A stretch of 64,000 nt of DNA from Megamerina dolium (lineage: Eukaryota; Arthropoda; Insecta; Diptera; Megamerinidae): contig OY978530.1 in the NCBI GenBank assembly GCA_963854835.1, forward strand, positions 15,768,616 to 15,832,615, read 5' to 3'. The notes beneath the pieces were generated by a model. It saw nothing but the letters and a program-made list of their open reading frames with translations. It made no database searches and was not told the origin of the DNA. Shown here one piece after another: positions 1 to 9,467 of the stretch. Position numbers and translations under genes: made by a program. Numbering within the stretch: the stretch's first letter is position 1; every line of letters starts with the position of its first letter.

Positions 1-690
1 CTATTTTTCCACCAGTGCATATCAAAACACACCATTAGTGGTGAATAGATTTTATTGGATTGTTGCATTTAGATTAACATTTATGCATAAATTTATAACT
101 ATATTACCATTTTTGCAAAATTTACGTATATATGCATACTTAGGAAATATATTAATTCATTTACATAAAATGTATTGTATACAGCATTTTCTCGTCTCAC
201 TTGTAAGTAGTAGTAAGTGTAAAATATTATTAAAATTTTACAGTTATAAACACAACTATGTTAAAGTATTATTAACTTCACATAAATATTCATGTATACT
301 ACGGTGGTCCTTAATATAAGAAGACATTTCTTACATTAGCCTTCCTAAACTTCACCGCCTCAATCAGTAATACCACGGTCAAAGATATCACATATAAACT
401 TTGGTTGAATTGATGATTTCAGGTTTTGATTGCTCCAACGGTACATTTGTTTTTGTATATGGTATAAGAAATGATTTCTAAAATTAGTTGACTTGGTTGT
501 TGGTCGCTGCAGCAATCGCGCTGTTCTTACTAACAAAATCTTATAGCAACCCAACAATTTTAAATTGTGAAATGGCTATAATCTTCAGCAAGCAAAAAAA
601 TTGATCATATAAACACGAGATAATGAGAATTTCTTTTAGGTATTCTATTGAAAATACAAGGAATTTTTCAACTCAGCAATAAAAAATGGT
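1..690. other. AT-rich sequence without supportable gene
   Basis: I see no recognisable protein, RNA gene or repeat boundary in this stretch. The short open frames (for example 38-319 on the plus strand and 360-557 on the minus strand) have compositions expected of random AT-rich DNA and match no family I know. Confidence 0.5.
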
Positions 691-1080
691 TGTCTAAATC
701 CCTTTAGATGAGCCATATGGTCAGTCCCTGAAAGAAGAAAATAAATGAAAGAAACAGAATACACAATGAATTAATAACACGTACTGTTACATGAATTTCA
801 ATTATACTTACGTTACCCTAAAACAAGTTATACTTACCTTACCTTTCATACTTACCATATGGCAACCCAACTCTCCACATAAATTTACCTTTTATGTTTT
901 TGTGTTTTCGCGGTTTGTGTTATGATCGACCGATGTTATCATCTATTAATTCGGTCCTTGAACATTTTTGGCGAGATCGTGTTTTCCGCGCTTTTTTTCT
1001 TAATTACAAATTCGAACACTTTTATAGATATACATATACAGTGTACTAATTTAACTTAAAACGTGTAAATCGAAAATAAA
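691..1080 (+). mobile_element. diverged BEL/Pao LTR remnant (relative of the BEL2 LTR)
   Basis: The stretch begins with TGTCTAAATCCC and contains CATATGGTCAGTCCCTG, CATATGGCAACCCAAC and TCTCCACATAAAT in the same order as the sense strand of the LTR at 60321-60790. Similarity fades after the GTTATGATCGACCGATG segment, so the right end is approximate. It is in plus orientation, opposite to BEL2. No matching gag or pol follows, so I read it as a solo or truncated LTR. Confidence 0.6.
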
Positions 1081-1429
1081 AATACGTATATTTAAATAAT
1101 TATTTTGTAAAATTATTCAATGGTCTTGTAACCATAGCATTATTAATATTTCTGTTTTTATTTTATTTTTATTTCGATTACTTCATATTTTTCGCTCGTT
1201 TTGTGTTCTAATTCACAAATTTCCTTAAAATTTCCCTAAATTTACACGTTTTTCGTACACATGCGAATTACCGTGCTTAGCTAATAACGTTTCAAATCTA
1301 CGGTTCACAAAATTTTATATTGTATGCTTTTAATTTTAAAATATTTGCACTTTACACTTCTTTTTAAAAAAAAAATATCTTAAATTTTTTCAATTTTTAT
1401 TCTTTAATTCGTGATCTCTTCTAAGAAAG

Positions 1430-2335
1430 GAGACTCTTCTACTCTGGAGGGTCCTGTCGGATTCGCAGAGTTAAGTTATGTTATAGGGGTTTTTCTTTTT
1501 GTTATTGGCTCTACAAGCCGTGAGTTATTTTAATTTTTTTGGTTTATATTTCACACAAATAATTTTCACTGAATCTTATGATAACTTTCAAAGCTATGAG
1601 TAGCATTGTGCAACTCGTCCCACGCTGACTGCACGAAATTTGTCCTTTTTAGCTGGCTGCTTACTCCGGTTCCTGCTGCAGCTCCAGATGCATGTCGCTC
1701 TGCGGACGTGCACTACAGAGTCTTATTTTTGTTGCCAGTCGTGTCTCTCACTGCGGTTCGCAGAAGTCTGGTTGGGTTGAACGGTCCTTGGTCACTTGCG
1801 TGCGGCTACGATAGCGTTTAATTTACACTCGCGTGTTGCCTACTTTAAGGGCTTTTTACTTTACGTTCAAACGACACGACTGGTCCCTGCTCGGGCGCCA
1901 GTTTTTAAATTAAATATTTAAATTGGTTTTTTAAAAAATTCTCGGAGCATTTAGCTCCTCTTTATTCAATTGCAAACTTAAGACTGACTTATTATTAACA
2001 ATTTTATTAACTCTAAACCTATTAATGCTTGCCTTGCATTTCCGGCACATTGCTTACTTGATTGCTCCAATTGGCGATTAACGAGAATTACTAAACTAAG
2101 AATCGCTTACCAACTGTCTACTTATTTATTTGCCCAATTGGCAATTTTACAATATTAGTGAAAATAAAGAAAAATAAAGAGAAATAAAGAAGAAATAATT
2201 TTGCGCGTGTTAACTTACATCCGATATATATGCAGTTTGTAATTTTTGAGTTAAGTCTACGACCTTTTTCCAATTCGTGTTTGCTGCTTTTGAAGTCGGT
2301 GTAATGTTTATTAGTACAGCACAATTTTTGTGAAA
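1430..2335 (-). mobile_element. 5'-end remnant of an LTR retrotransposon (LTR, PBS, leader)
   Basis: Read on the minus strand, a candidate LTR (above 1900) is followed by a tRNA-Lys-like primer-binding site (1900-1881) and a GC-richer leader running down to about 1430. No gag frame follows. The outer LTR limit was not found and is a guess. The order LTR-PBS-leader is seen; assignment to the gypsy group is inference. Confidence 0.4.
1881..1900 (-). other. candidate tRNA-Lys primer-binding site
   Basis: The minus strand reads TGGCGCCCGAGCAGGGAC, which differs at one position from the complement of the 3' end of animal tRNA-Lys(UUU). Such an 18-nt match just after an LTR is the signature of the minus-strand primer site of LTR retroelements. 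Confidence 0.55.
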
Positions 2336-2378
2336 ATAGCTGATATTTCTAATTTAATACAAAGTACAAACTTTGAGG

Positions 2379-3268
2379 TTAGTAATGGACCACAATATCT
2401 AGCAAATATCCACCACGATTAATCTTGCATATGGCCATTCTTTTGATGAAATTTTTTATCACATTTTCGTATAATGTCGACTGCATCTCGCGAATAATAT
2501 TGTTTTCTCTAATATTGTTTTTGAGTGCTTCAATATCTGCTGGATCATTGGCGTAGACTTTATCTTTAACGTAGACCCAAAGATAAAAGTCGAATGGTGT
2601 TAATTGCAAGATCAATTTCCATTTCGAAAAATCACACGACCAGGAAATAGAGCCATTGTTTCACCAGCAGTGGCATATTGTACCGTCCTGCTAAAAATAA
2701 TCGTCGTCCACGTCCATGTCATCATTTTCAGGTAAAAAACTCAATCAACATCGTTCGGCGAAGCAATCCATTGACTGAAATGGTCGCACCAGCATCATTT
2801 TGAAAAAATATGGCCTAATTACACCGCCACTCCAAAAACCTCACCAGACTGTCATTCGTTGTGGATGGAGAGGATGTATGTTCGACCATTTCTCTTGGAT
2901 TTTTGGCAGATGCGACAGTATTGCTTATTTATGCACCCAGCCAGATAGAAATGAGCCTCGTCACTCAGATTCATTTTGTTTGAGAAATAGTGATCTTCTT
3001 CATGCATTTCCGACTCCCAATCAGCGAATGTAAGACATTTTCCATGGTGTAAAGGCTTCAGTTCTTTAAGGACAAAACGTCGCAAAATGGCTATGGATAA
3101 GCTCAATACGTGTGATCGTCTCGAAATGGACAAACATGAGTTTTCAGCCACACCCTCAGCTGCAGCTGCGATATTTTCAGTTGACCTAGCCGGACGAGCA
3201 CAAGTTGGAGTCTTTACATTACTAACTTGTTCATTATAGCTTACGAATCGTTTTTGCGATATTTTCAC
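2379..3268 (-). pseudogene. mariner-superfamily transposase remnant (DD41D-like relative)
   Basis: Two frames on the minus strand carry parts of an IS630/Tc1/mariner transposase. The 3268-2852 part has ARSTENIAAAAEGVAE and the catalytic-region motif LSDEAHFYLAGCINKQ. The 2615-2379 part has LTPFDFYLWVYVKDKVYA, the segment with the last catalytic Asp. Both align with the better preserved element at 48877-50177. The middle, with the second Asp, is scrambled. A possible right terminus, TACAGGGTATTTCAAC on the minus strand, lies near 3425-3440. I could not find its left partner. Clearly dead. Confidence 0.75.
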
Positions 3269-3441
3269 CGTTGTTTTAGTAAGGTTTTACTATTTTAACG
3301 CGTTGTGCGAGCGTATATCTATCCATATCTGAAAATCTCTAGTTCTTCTTTGTTAAATGTCAACGAACGACAGTTTAATGTTGACACCTAAAAAAATAAT
3401 AGGAAATTTAAAATGACACCTGTTGTTGAAATACCCTGTAC

Positions 3442-4045
3442 ACACGTATATGATATATGATTTTCTGAAGTTATGCTTATAAATGCCAATTTATTAAAGA
3501 CTTCAGTCCATACCTCCATTAATGTGGAGGGTTGGAAAGTAAATTGAAATTGCGATTATTCATAGTGGGTGATAGAGGTAGACGAAATGAAAACAAACAA
3601 AAAATAACATATTTTATAGCGGTAGTAATTCAATTCGATAATTGATATTATAGCTGATTGAAATAAATAATATCATATGGGTACGATATCATCATTGATT
3701 TATGTGCATAAATATGATGAACTCAGGGAGTGATTGAAAGAGCAAACTCTAAGGAGTGTGGTGATATAATATATTGGCTATAATAAAAGCATAACAATCC
3801 AAAACTATTTGAAAATAATACAAAGAGATTCCTTTTTAATATCTTGAACTCGTTAAATAATTTTATCAAAATTTTCGTTTAGCGTTTATATAAAAGGAAT
3901 TTTATGATATCCGGTTTTTAGACGTGACTTACAAACGCCACTAATGCTGCTTTTATTATGTATTTTTTCTTAATATCTTCTTGTGGATCATATATTATTT
4001 GGTGGATAATGTTAATGTGGTCTGGTGGTGTTTTCACAAGGTAAC
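3442..4045. other. stretch without recognisable gene
   Basis: AT-rich sequence between the mariner remnant and the RTE 5' end. I looked for a continuation of the viral ATPase, which would be expected here if the RTE had inserted into it, and did not recognise one. Confidence 0.4.
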
Positions 4046-6298
4046 GTGTCTAACTGCCTCAACCGGGTGGGGCTAGCGCAATCCTTGTTGAACTCATCGT
4101 AAGTCAACTCACTGGCTGTCATGTAGTTTGATCTGAGCGCTATGTGATTATACCTTTATTTGTTAATAAGATGTAGTCATGTAGCTTGCTCTGCTTACTA
4201 TGTGATGGCGTCTTCATTATTATTAATAATGGGGCTCTCCATGTGGCGATCACCGGGCAACGTCCTCCTGGCATCCGCTGGGAGACGGCTGAAGTGAGTG
4301 GCGAAAATCTCCTCGGTTAGAGGTTGTGCGTAGGGTTTGGGACCCGCCACATTAAAAACCTGCCCAGTGAATAATGTAAAAATGGCTCGGAAACGCACTA
4401 CCCCCTTTGTTGAAATAAGGACGATGAGTTACGGATATGCACCTGGAATGTCCGGTCCCTTTATAGGGAGGGTGCCTCTATCCAGCTGGTTGATGTCCTC
4501 GAAAAATACAGAGCTCACATCATCACCAGAACACCTCCGATAACGGAATGAGGCTGATCGACTTCGCCGCAGCACGAAACATGGTAATTGGTGGTACCAG
4601 ATTCCAGCATCTCGACATCCACAAAGCGACATGGCTGTCTCCAGATCAGAGAACAAGAAACCAAATTGATCATGTGGTGATTGACGGAAGGCATGCTTCC
4701 AGTGTGATGGACGTGAAATCGATCCGTTGTGCCAACATCGACTCGGATCACTACCTTGTTGCAGCTAAGGTGCGCACACGTTTATGTGTAACAAATAACA
4801 AGAGAAGTCCCACACAGAGAAAGCTCGACGTCAGTAAGCTGCGAGACAGCAGATGCATTGTCCACTCGACTATCGAATCTGCTGCCGAGCAGGTAATCGG
4901 TTACTAAAGGCCTCTGAGGAATGAGTGGTATGATGAGGAGTGTCGAGACGCGACCACAGAGAAAGACGCCGCCTACAGAAAAACCCTGCGTGCAGGCGCA
5001 ACGCAAACTGTTAAGGAGAGACGTCTTTTCAGGCGCAAGAAAGGAGAACAATAAAGACGCGAGTGTGAGGAAATAGAGATGTGCGGCGACAGGAAATAGA
5101 CTCAGAATTTTTCGAGAAGATCAAGATTTTCACACTGCGCCAAATCCTGGAGAAGACCCAAGAAAAACAGATCGACACACACCACCTATTTGTTAATTAT
5201 AAAGCCGCTTTCGACAGTCCGGTAAGGGATTACTTCTACGCAACAATGTCTGAGTTCGGTATTCCTGCAAAGCTCATTCGACTTTGTAGAATGACGCTGC
5301 ATAACTCCCGTTGTGCAGTGAAAATTGGGAAGAACCTCTCCGCACCGTTTAGTACCAAACGGAGTTTCAGACAAGGTGATTCGTTATCCTGCCACTTCTT
5401 CAATCTTATTATGGAGAAAATAATATGAGCTGAAGATCTACGACATAATGGCATTATCTTCAACAAAAGTGTCATGCTGTTGGCGTATGCCGACGATATT
5501 GACATAATCGGCATGAACACGCGAGCAGTATTCAGTGCAGTGCAGCATTCTCAGAGTTGGAAAGAGAGTCGCATCGGATGGGTCTTACGGTGAACGAGGG
5601 CAAGACGAAGTATCTAGTGTCAACAGACAAAGAGTCCCGGCGTCTTGGACAGCACGTCACTGTTGACAACTACGCTTTTGAAGTAGTAAGGGACTTTATC
5701 TATCTTGGAACCAGCATCAACAACTGTAATGACGTCAGCCTGGAGATCATGCGTAGGATAACTCTTACTAACAGGTGTTACTTTGGGCTGAGTAAGCAAT
5801 TGAGAAGTCGAGCCCTCTCTCGAAGAACGAAAACTATACTCTACAAGTCTCTCATCATGCCTGTCCTAACATATGGCGCTGAAGCCTGGACAATTTCCAC
5901 CACAGATGAGCGAATGCTTGGAGTTTTCGAGAGAAGAGTCCTACGCAAGATCTTTGGACCTATTTGCGTTGGTGGCGATTACCGAATAAGGTACAACCAT
6001 GAGCTGTACGAGCTGTATGCCGATGTTGACATAGTAAAGCGCATCAAAATCCAGCGGCTGCGCTGGCTAGATCATGTCGAGCGAGTGGAAGAACACGCTC
6101 CAGCTAAGAAGGTGTTATATTCGGAACCCGCTGACAACGCAGAAGAGGAAGACTTAACCTCCGGTGGAAAAACCAAGTACTGGAGAACCTGACGGCGCTT
6201 GAAATTTCTAACTGGCGCCAGCTAGCGAAGAACAGAGATGGATGGGGAAGCATGATATTTTCGGCCTAAATCGATATTCGGTTGTTATGGCCACATAA
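4046..6298 (+). mobile_element. RTE-like LINE, internally deleted copy
   Basis: This copy starts with GTGTCTAACTGCCTCAAC, the same first bases as the full-length copy at 41911, and ends at the same 3' GGCCACATAA. It therefore has both true ends but is about 1.1 kb shorter. Three internal deletions are visible against the full copy: in the endonuclease N-terminal half (near 4520), in the linker (near 4850-4885) and before the reverse transcriptase core (near 5125). The tandem GTAA tail of other copies is missing here. Confidence 0.88.
4386..6192 (+). pseudogene. RTE endonuclease-reverse transcriptase, broken
   Basis: Pieces of the ORF survive in several frames. They include the endonuclease C-terminus with the DSDHYLV motif (4548-4790), RT core pieces with VNYKAAFDSP and FRQGDSLSC (5130-5428), YADDIDIIG (about 5485-5515, separated by a stop and a frame change), and the C-terminal region with QRLRWLDHVERVEEHAPAKK (5557-6192). 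The order agrees with the intact protein at 42230-45208. Stops, frameshifts and the deletions make this copy non-coding. Confidence 0.85.
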
Positions 6299-6301
6299 CA
6301 G

Positions 6302-6679
6302 CAACAAACAATTATTTTGTTTTTCACACTCGACAGCATCAAATATCATAATGGAATTTTTTCTGGCTTAAATTGATGATATAGCTTCCTCATTCTCTGA
6401 GAATGTGAAAAACCCCATCCATTTTATGGGATGGGGTTTTTTCAAATACTGTTATTTTGGTTGATCAAGTGATTTCCCATAAATATAAATAAATTTTAAT
6501 CCATTTGGGCTTTCAATTATACTTATCATAACATTAGTTTTCCCATAATTCGTTGTTCCGATAATTAAAGATCTGATTGAATTCGGTAGTCGGAGTCCAT
6601 GACGAGGTTTTAAAGTACCATTTGTTTTAAAGTCTAATTTCCTCACAACAATTTGTTTATCCTGCCTTATGAACTTCAT
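6302..6679 (-). pseudogene. A32-like genome-packaging ATPase (Polinton/adintovirus type), truncated
   Basis: The frame starts at ATG 6679 and shows a Walker A loop GTTNYGKTN preceded by LRLPNSIRSLIIG, then FIYIYGKSLDQPK, typical of packaging ATPases of Polinton-type elements. An in-frame TAA follows at about 6454. The same frame then continues with MGFFTFSENEEAISS, a second TAA, and a Walker B-like SIMIFDAVECEKQ before it is cut at the 3' end of the RTE copy. The usual second acidic residue of Walker B is Ala here. So the N-terminal half is present with two nonsense codons and the C-terminal half is missing. In the family the protein loads the viral genome into capsids. This copy cannot be functional. 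Confidence 0.8.
6408..6441. repeat. perfect 13-bp hairpin inside the ATPase pseudogene
   Basis: AAAAACCCCATCC (6408-6420) and GGATGGGGTTTTT (6429-6441) are exact reverse complements around an 8-nt loop. It lies within the coding frame of the ATPase, so a fold-back mutation is more likely than a regulatory terminator. Confidence 0.8.
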
Positions 6680-6736
6680 TTTAATAAGTGAATTACATTA
6701 TATAATAAGCACATCCTCTTCACATAATATTATTAG

Positions 6737-7551
6737 TATATTGTCATCATTTCATGTAGCAACAATAGGAAACTATTAATAGTGGGTTTATTAATTAAAA
6801 AAGGTTTCAGTCATAAAAAACAAATTCATGGTGGTGGACTTGTTGATGGGATAATTAATTCTTTACCAGTTGAATTACATTTACCTGGCTATCAATTTTG
6901 TGGTCCTGGTACTAAGCTTAAAAAGCTTTGAAATAGAGGTGATAGGGTGTAAATCCATTAGATGCTGATTGTAGAGAACACGACATGGCATATTTGCAAA
7001 ACAAAGACTTAGATATAAGACACAATGCTGATAAACAACTTGTTGAAAGAGCTTGGCAAAGAGTAACTTCAAAGAATAGTAGCATTGGTGAGAAGGCAAG
7101 TGCTTGGCTTGTGACAAACGCGATGAAATCTAAAGTTAAATTCGGAATGGGTAATAACATTACGAAGACGAAACGGAAACGTTCAAAAAGTAAATTCCCC
7201 CAAAAATTATTTACAATTGCTCTTGCAAAGCCGCGCAAATTTTTGAAACGTCTTAAGCCTGATAACGTTGAAAAAGCTGTGAAAATCGCACATAAAGTAA
7301 TCAGTAATACATTTAGGGGGAACAAAGAGAATATCAATATTCCTAGAGTCATACAAATCCCCAAGGTTGGGGGATTTCTCCCCTTAGTACCAATCCTAAC
7401 CGTATTGGGTGCGCTTGGTGGTCTAGCATCAGGAGGATCGGCTATCGTCAAGGCTGTCAACAGCGCCAATGCAGCTAGAGAGCAGTTGGATGAATCAAAT
7501 CGCTATAATAAAATTATGGAAGCGATTATTACGGGAAAGGTTTATATTTGA
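6737..7551 (+). pseudogene. capsid-associated protein with parvovirus-type PLA2 domain and PX-like C-terminus
   Basis: Frame one (from 6737, no ATG) carries HGGGLVDGIIN, then LPGYQFCGPGTKL, the calcium-loop motif of the PLA2 domain, and stops at TGA 6929-6931. One frame away the sequence resumes with NPLDADCREHDMAY, which contains the catalytic His-Asp pair, and runs open to 7551. The C-terminal part is basic (KTKRKRSKSKFPQK) and then hydrophobic and glycine-rich (GGFLPLVPILTVLGALGG), as in PX/adenovirus core-like proteins of Polintons. In the family, the PLA2 is thought to breach endosomal membranes during entry. Here a nonsense codon and a one-base frame change separate the calcium loop from the catalytic site, so no active enzyme can be made. 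Open part alone: 6985-7551, 188 codons. Confidence 0.8.
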
Positions 7552-7904
7552 AACCATCTCGGAAAGGGTACGGTTTCTTTTATCGACCACAACCAAAAAA
7601 TTTACGACACTTTCGCGGAGTTTTTATGCGTAATACTCTACCACGAAAATCACATGTGATCGAGTGCGGAATTGTGAACCTTAATAGTATACAAAGTAGT
7701 GGAACACATTGGGTAGCATACCATATGAATAAAAATAATATTAAATATTACGACAGCTTTGGAAACTTACCTCCACCGAAAGAACTGATAAAATACTTAG
7801 GGACAAACATCAACTATAATTAAAAGCGTTATCAGAAATCCAATACATTCACTTGTGGTCATCTATGTCTAATATTTTTATATAAACTTGCTCACACTTT
7901 TTGA
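7548..7904 (+). pseudogene. adenain-type cysteine protease (Polinton/adenovirus maturation protease)
   Basis: The frame shows FRGVFMRNTLPRKSH, ECGIVNLN, SSGTHWVAYHMN with the catalytic His, IKYYDSFGNLPPPKEL with the acidic partner region, and, after an in-frame TAA at 7821-7823, a Gln followed seven residues later by the Cys of FTCGHLCLIFL. That Gln-Cys spacing is the same as in adenovirus protease. The frame ends at TGA 7902-7904. In the family the enzyme cleaves capsid precursors. The N-terminus runs directly out of the preceding PX-like segment without an ATG, which suggests a small deletion fused the two. One nonsense codon separates the His and Cys halves, so this copy is dead. Confidence 0.83.
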
Positions 7905-7985
7905 ATAAATGAAATAAAAAAACAATATTTTTTTCACACTTCAAAAAGCGAACGATAATTTTATTTATTTATTTTTTATATAAGT
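7904..7985. promoter_or_regulatory. convergent polyadenylation signals
   Basis: AATAAA occurs at 7904-7909 and 7913-7918 on the plus strand, overlapping the protease stop. Several TTTATT words (AATAAA on the minus strand) occur at 7958-7985, just beyond the CARD stop. Two transcription units thus seem to end tail to tail in about 80 bp. Confidence 0.5.
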
Positions 7986-7996
7986 AGCTGAATTAT

Positions 7997-8302
7997 CTAA
8001 ACATTTAGAGCTTCAGTATATTTTAGTTCTTTAGAAATAATGCGTAATTTTTCAAAGGTGTCAGGTCCTCGATGGGTTATCTTTGCGAATAGTTCTGCAT
8101 GAAGCCTCCTTTCTATATTATATTCATCAACATCGTCATCATCATCAAAGATGTCGGGAGATAATCTATACTGTATTATATCTAGCATTCGCTGTGTTAT
8201 GAGGTTGTTTTCCACAAATCTATTCGGAAGTTCTTTATAATTTGTTAGCCAGATTAATTGTTCATTATTTCTTAAAATAATCTCTCGGTGTATATCGTCC
8301 AT
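7997..8302 (-). CDS. CARD-only protein, Dronc-CARD-like (possible apoptosis modulator)
   Basis: An uninterrupted 101-residue ORF from ATG 8302 to a stop at 7997. It has the helix pattern of a caspase recruitment domain. HREIILRNNEQLIWLTNY (residues 5-22) and RRLHAELFAKITHRGP (65-80) resemble the N-terminal CARD of the fly initiator caspase Dronc, recalled from memory: HRE start, W-TNY, and KIT-RGP before the last helices. An acidic insert D53-D57 lies between helices 3 and 4. There is no caspase domain. In flies this CARD docks Dronc on the Apaf-1 homologue Dark. A CARD-only protein could compete for that docking; this is inference. The neighbours are viral genes, and it is the least damaged recognisable gene of the cluster. 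Alternative: a host-derived exon copy that landed beside the viral remnant. Confidence 0.72.
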   Translation of the reverse strand: MDDIHREIILRNNEQLIWLTNYKELPNRFVENNLITQRMLDIIQYRLSPDIFDDDDDVDEYNIERRLHAELFAKITHRGPDTFEKLRIISKELKYTEALNV

Positions 8303-8359
8303 GAGTATTTTATTGAAGCTTGCTTGATGTGAGCTTCACTCTATCACTAACTCCTATTC

Positions 8360-8560
8360 TTAATTCTTCAATCTTTTATACGGAACATTTGATGTACCAT
8401 ACTGTTTTGCATACTCTTCCTCAGTGTTTAGCTCCTTCGAATTTGAATGTACTTCATATTGCTTTCTATTCGCAGCAGTATCTTCCATTTTCATGTAACC
8501 ATATTTATTACTACCACCGCTACTATTACTACCAATTGAAGTATTCAAATTAGAATCCAT
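8360..8560 (-). CDS. small hydrophilic ORF, unknown
   Basis: A 66-codon ORF 57 bp upstream of the CARD gene on the same strand. It is rich in Ser, Asn, Gly and Lys (MDSNLNTSIGSNSSGGSN at the start, PYKRLKN at the end), with no membrane segment or recognised motif. Its support is position, in a same-strand series of compact ORFs in the viral cluster. It could be a chance frame. Confidence 0.35.
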   Translation of the reverse strand: MDSNLNTSIGSNSSGGSNKYGYMKMEDTAANRKQYEVHSNSKELNTEEEYAKQYGTSNVPYKRLKN

Positions 8561-8850
8561 TGTCCTCTACTTAAAACTTTATCAAAGACTAATAAGAACT
8601 TGAAATCAAAATATTCAATTTATATCAAAAAATTATTGATACTTTTGCTTACTCAACAGTGAAGTTTAAAAAATAATGTAAACAAAATGTATCGATTATT
8701 AGTATACGAACTCTGAGTGTAAACAATAAACAAACAAAATAAAGAAATGTTTGGAACTCTTTATTACCATCAAGTATTATATTACATGCTATATTTTAAA
8801 AATTTCATGAATGAACATGAATGATTGTGAATATTTGCATCATATAATTA
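8561..8850. other. intergenic part of viral cluster
   Basis: AT-rich sequence between the minus-strand small ORFs. No ORF or repeat was recognised. Confidence 0.4.
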
Positions 8851-8852
8851 AA

Positions 8853-9011
8853 TTAGAATATTGACATCGTATACAGATGTTTAATAGGTTGCACATTTAA
8901 GATTTCAATATCAGATCCATAGTTTTCATCAGAATAACGAACTAATTCAACTTCAACATCAATAAGCTGTTCAGTTACAACTTCATGATATTCACTACAT
9001 TGAATACTCAT
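8853..9011 (-). CDS. 52-aa acidic ORF overlapping its upstream neighbour by ATGA
   Basis: The ORF begins at ATG 9011-9009. The first three bases of its ATGA overlap the TGA that ends the preceding minus-strand frame. It starts MSIQCSEYHEVVTEQLID and is acidic in the middle (DVEVELVRYSDENYGSD). There is no recognised domain. The 4-base stop-start overlap is typical of compact viral genomes and suggests coupled translation, which is the main reason to list it. Confidence 0.4.
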   Translation of the reverse strand: MSIQCSEYHEVVTEQLIDVEVELVRYSDENYGSDIEILNVQPIKHLYTMSIF

Positions 9012-9467
9012 ACTTCGTTTCTCGTAGTTTGAATCATAGGTGCATCGAATTGGTATGTAGTGTATGTACCGGAATCATAACGAAGTTCAAAATGTCTGTA
9101 GAAAGGACGCTCACTTTGAATTATACCATTAATTTCTTGCTCTTTGTGTATCAAATCTTGCCTGAATGCTTCAATAGCTTCAGTCGCGGTGAAAAAATGT
9201 TTTGTTGCTTCCTTTCGTACTTGAAATTGATGGTGTCGTTTTAGTAGGTTCATCGCTAAGTGCTCTATCTTCATTTTTCGCAGTACCAAGCATAGAAAAA
9301 GCTATGTCGATGTTGACCACCTCATCTTTTGGTAGAGTCAAACGAAATCCATATTTCCCCTTTCTTTCACCATCTGATATAGACACCAAATTTATTGTAA
9401 TTCGCTCAGCTGAAAATATTTGCTTATACATTAAAGCAAATAAACTCAGCAGGGTGTATATCCTCAC
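9008..9467 (-). pseudogene. unknown viral-cluster protein, frameshifted
   Basis: The N-terminal frame (9467-about 9230) starts MRIYTLLSLFALMYKQIFS, a possible signal or anchor segment, followed by GKYGFRLTLPKDEVVNIDI. The C-terminal frame, ending at 9008, has ATEAIEAFRQDLIHKEQE and YRHFELRYDSGTYTTYQF. The two frames overlap around 9190-9290 and differ by one register, so I read them as one gene broken by a frameshift. I do not recognise the family. Confidence 0.45.

Noticed and set aside
360..557. 65-codon minus-strand ORF
   Set aside because: No recognisable motif, no neighbouring element boundary, length within chance expectation.
3870..4045. Continuation of the viral ATPase on the far side of the RTE copy
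   Set aside because: I looked for the missing C-terminal ATPase motifs on the minus strand and saw none, so insertion of the RTE into the ATPase is not demonstrated.
6737..7551. PLA2 signature read as a venom-type phospholipase or a densovirus VP1
   Set aside because: The GYQFCGPGTK and CREHDMAY context and the adjoining adenain protease and ATPase point to a Polinton/adintovirus-type protein. There is no secreted PLA2 cysteine pattern and no parvovirus NS1 or capsid jelly roll.
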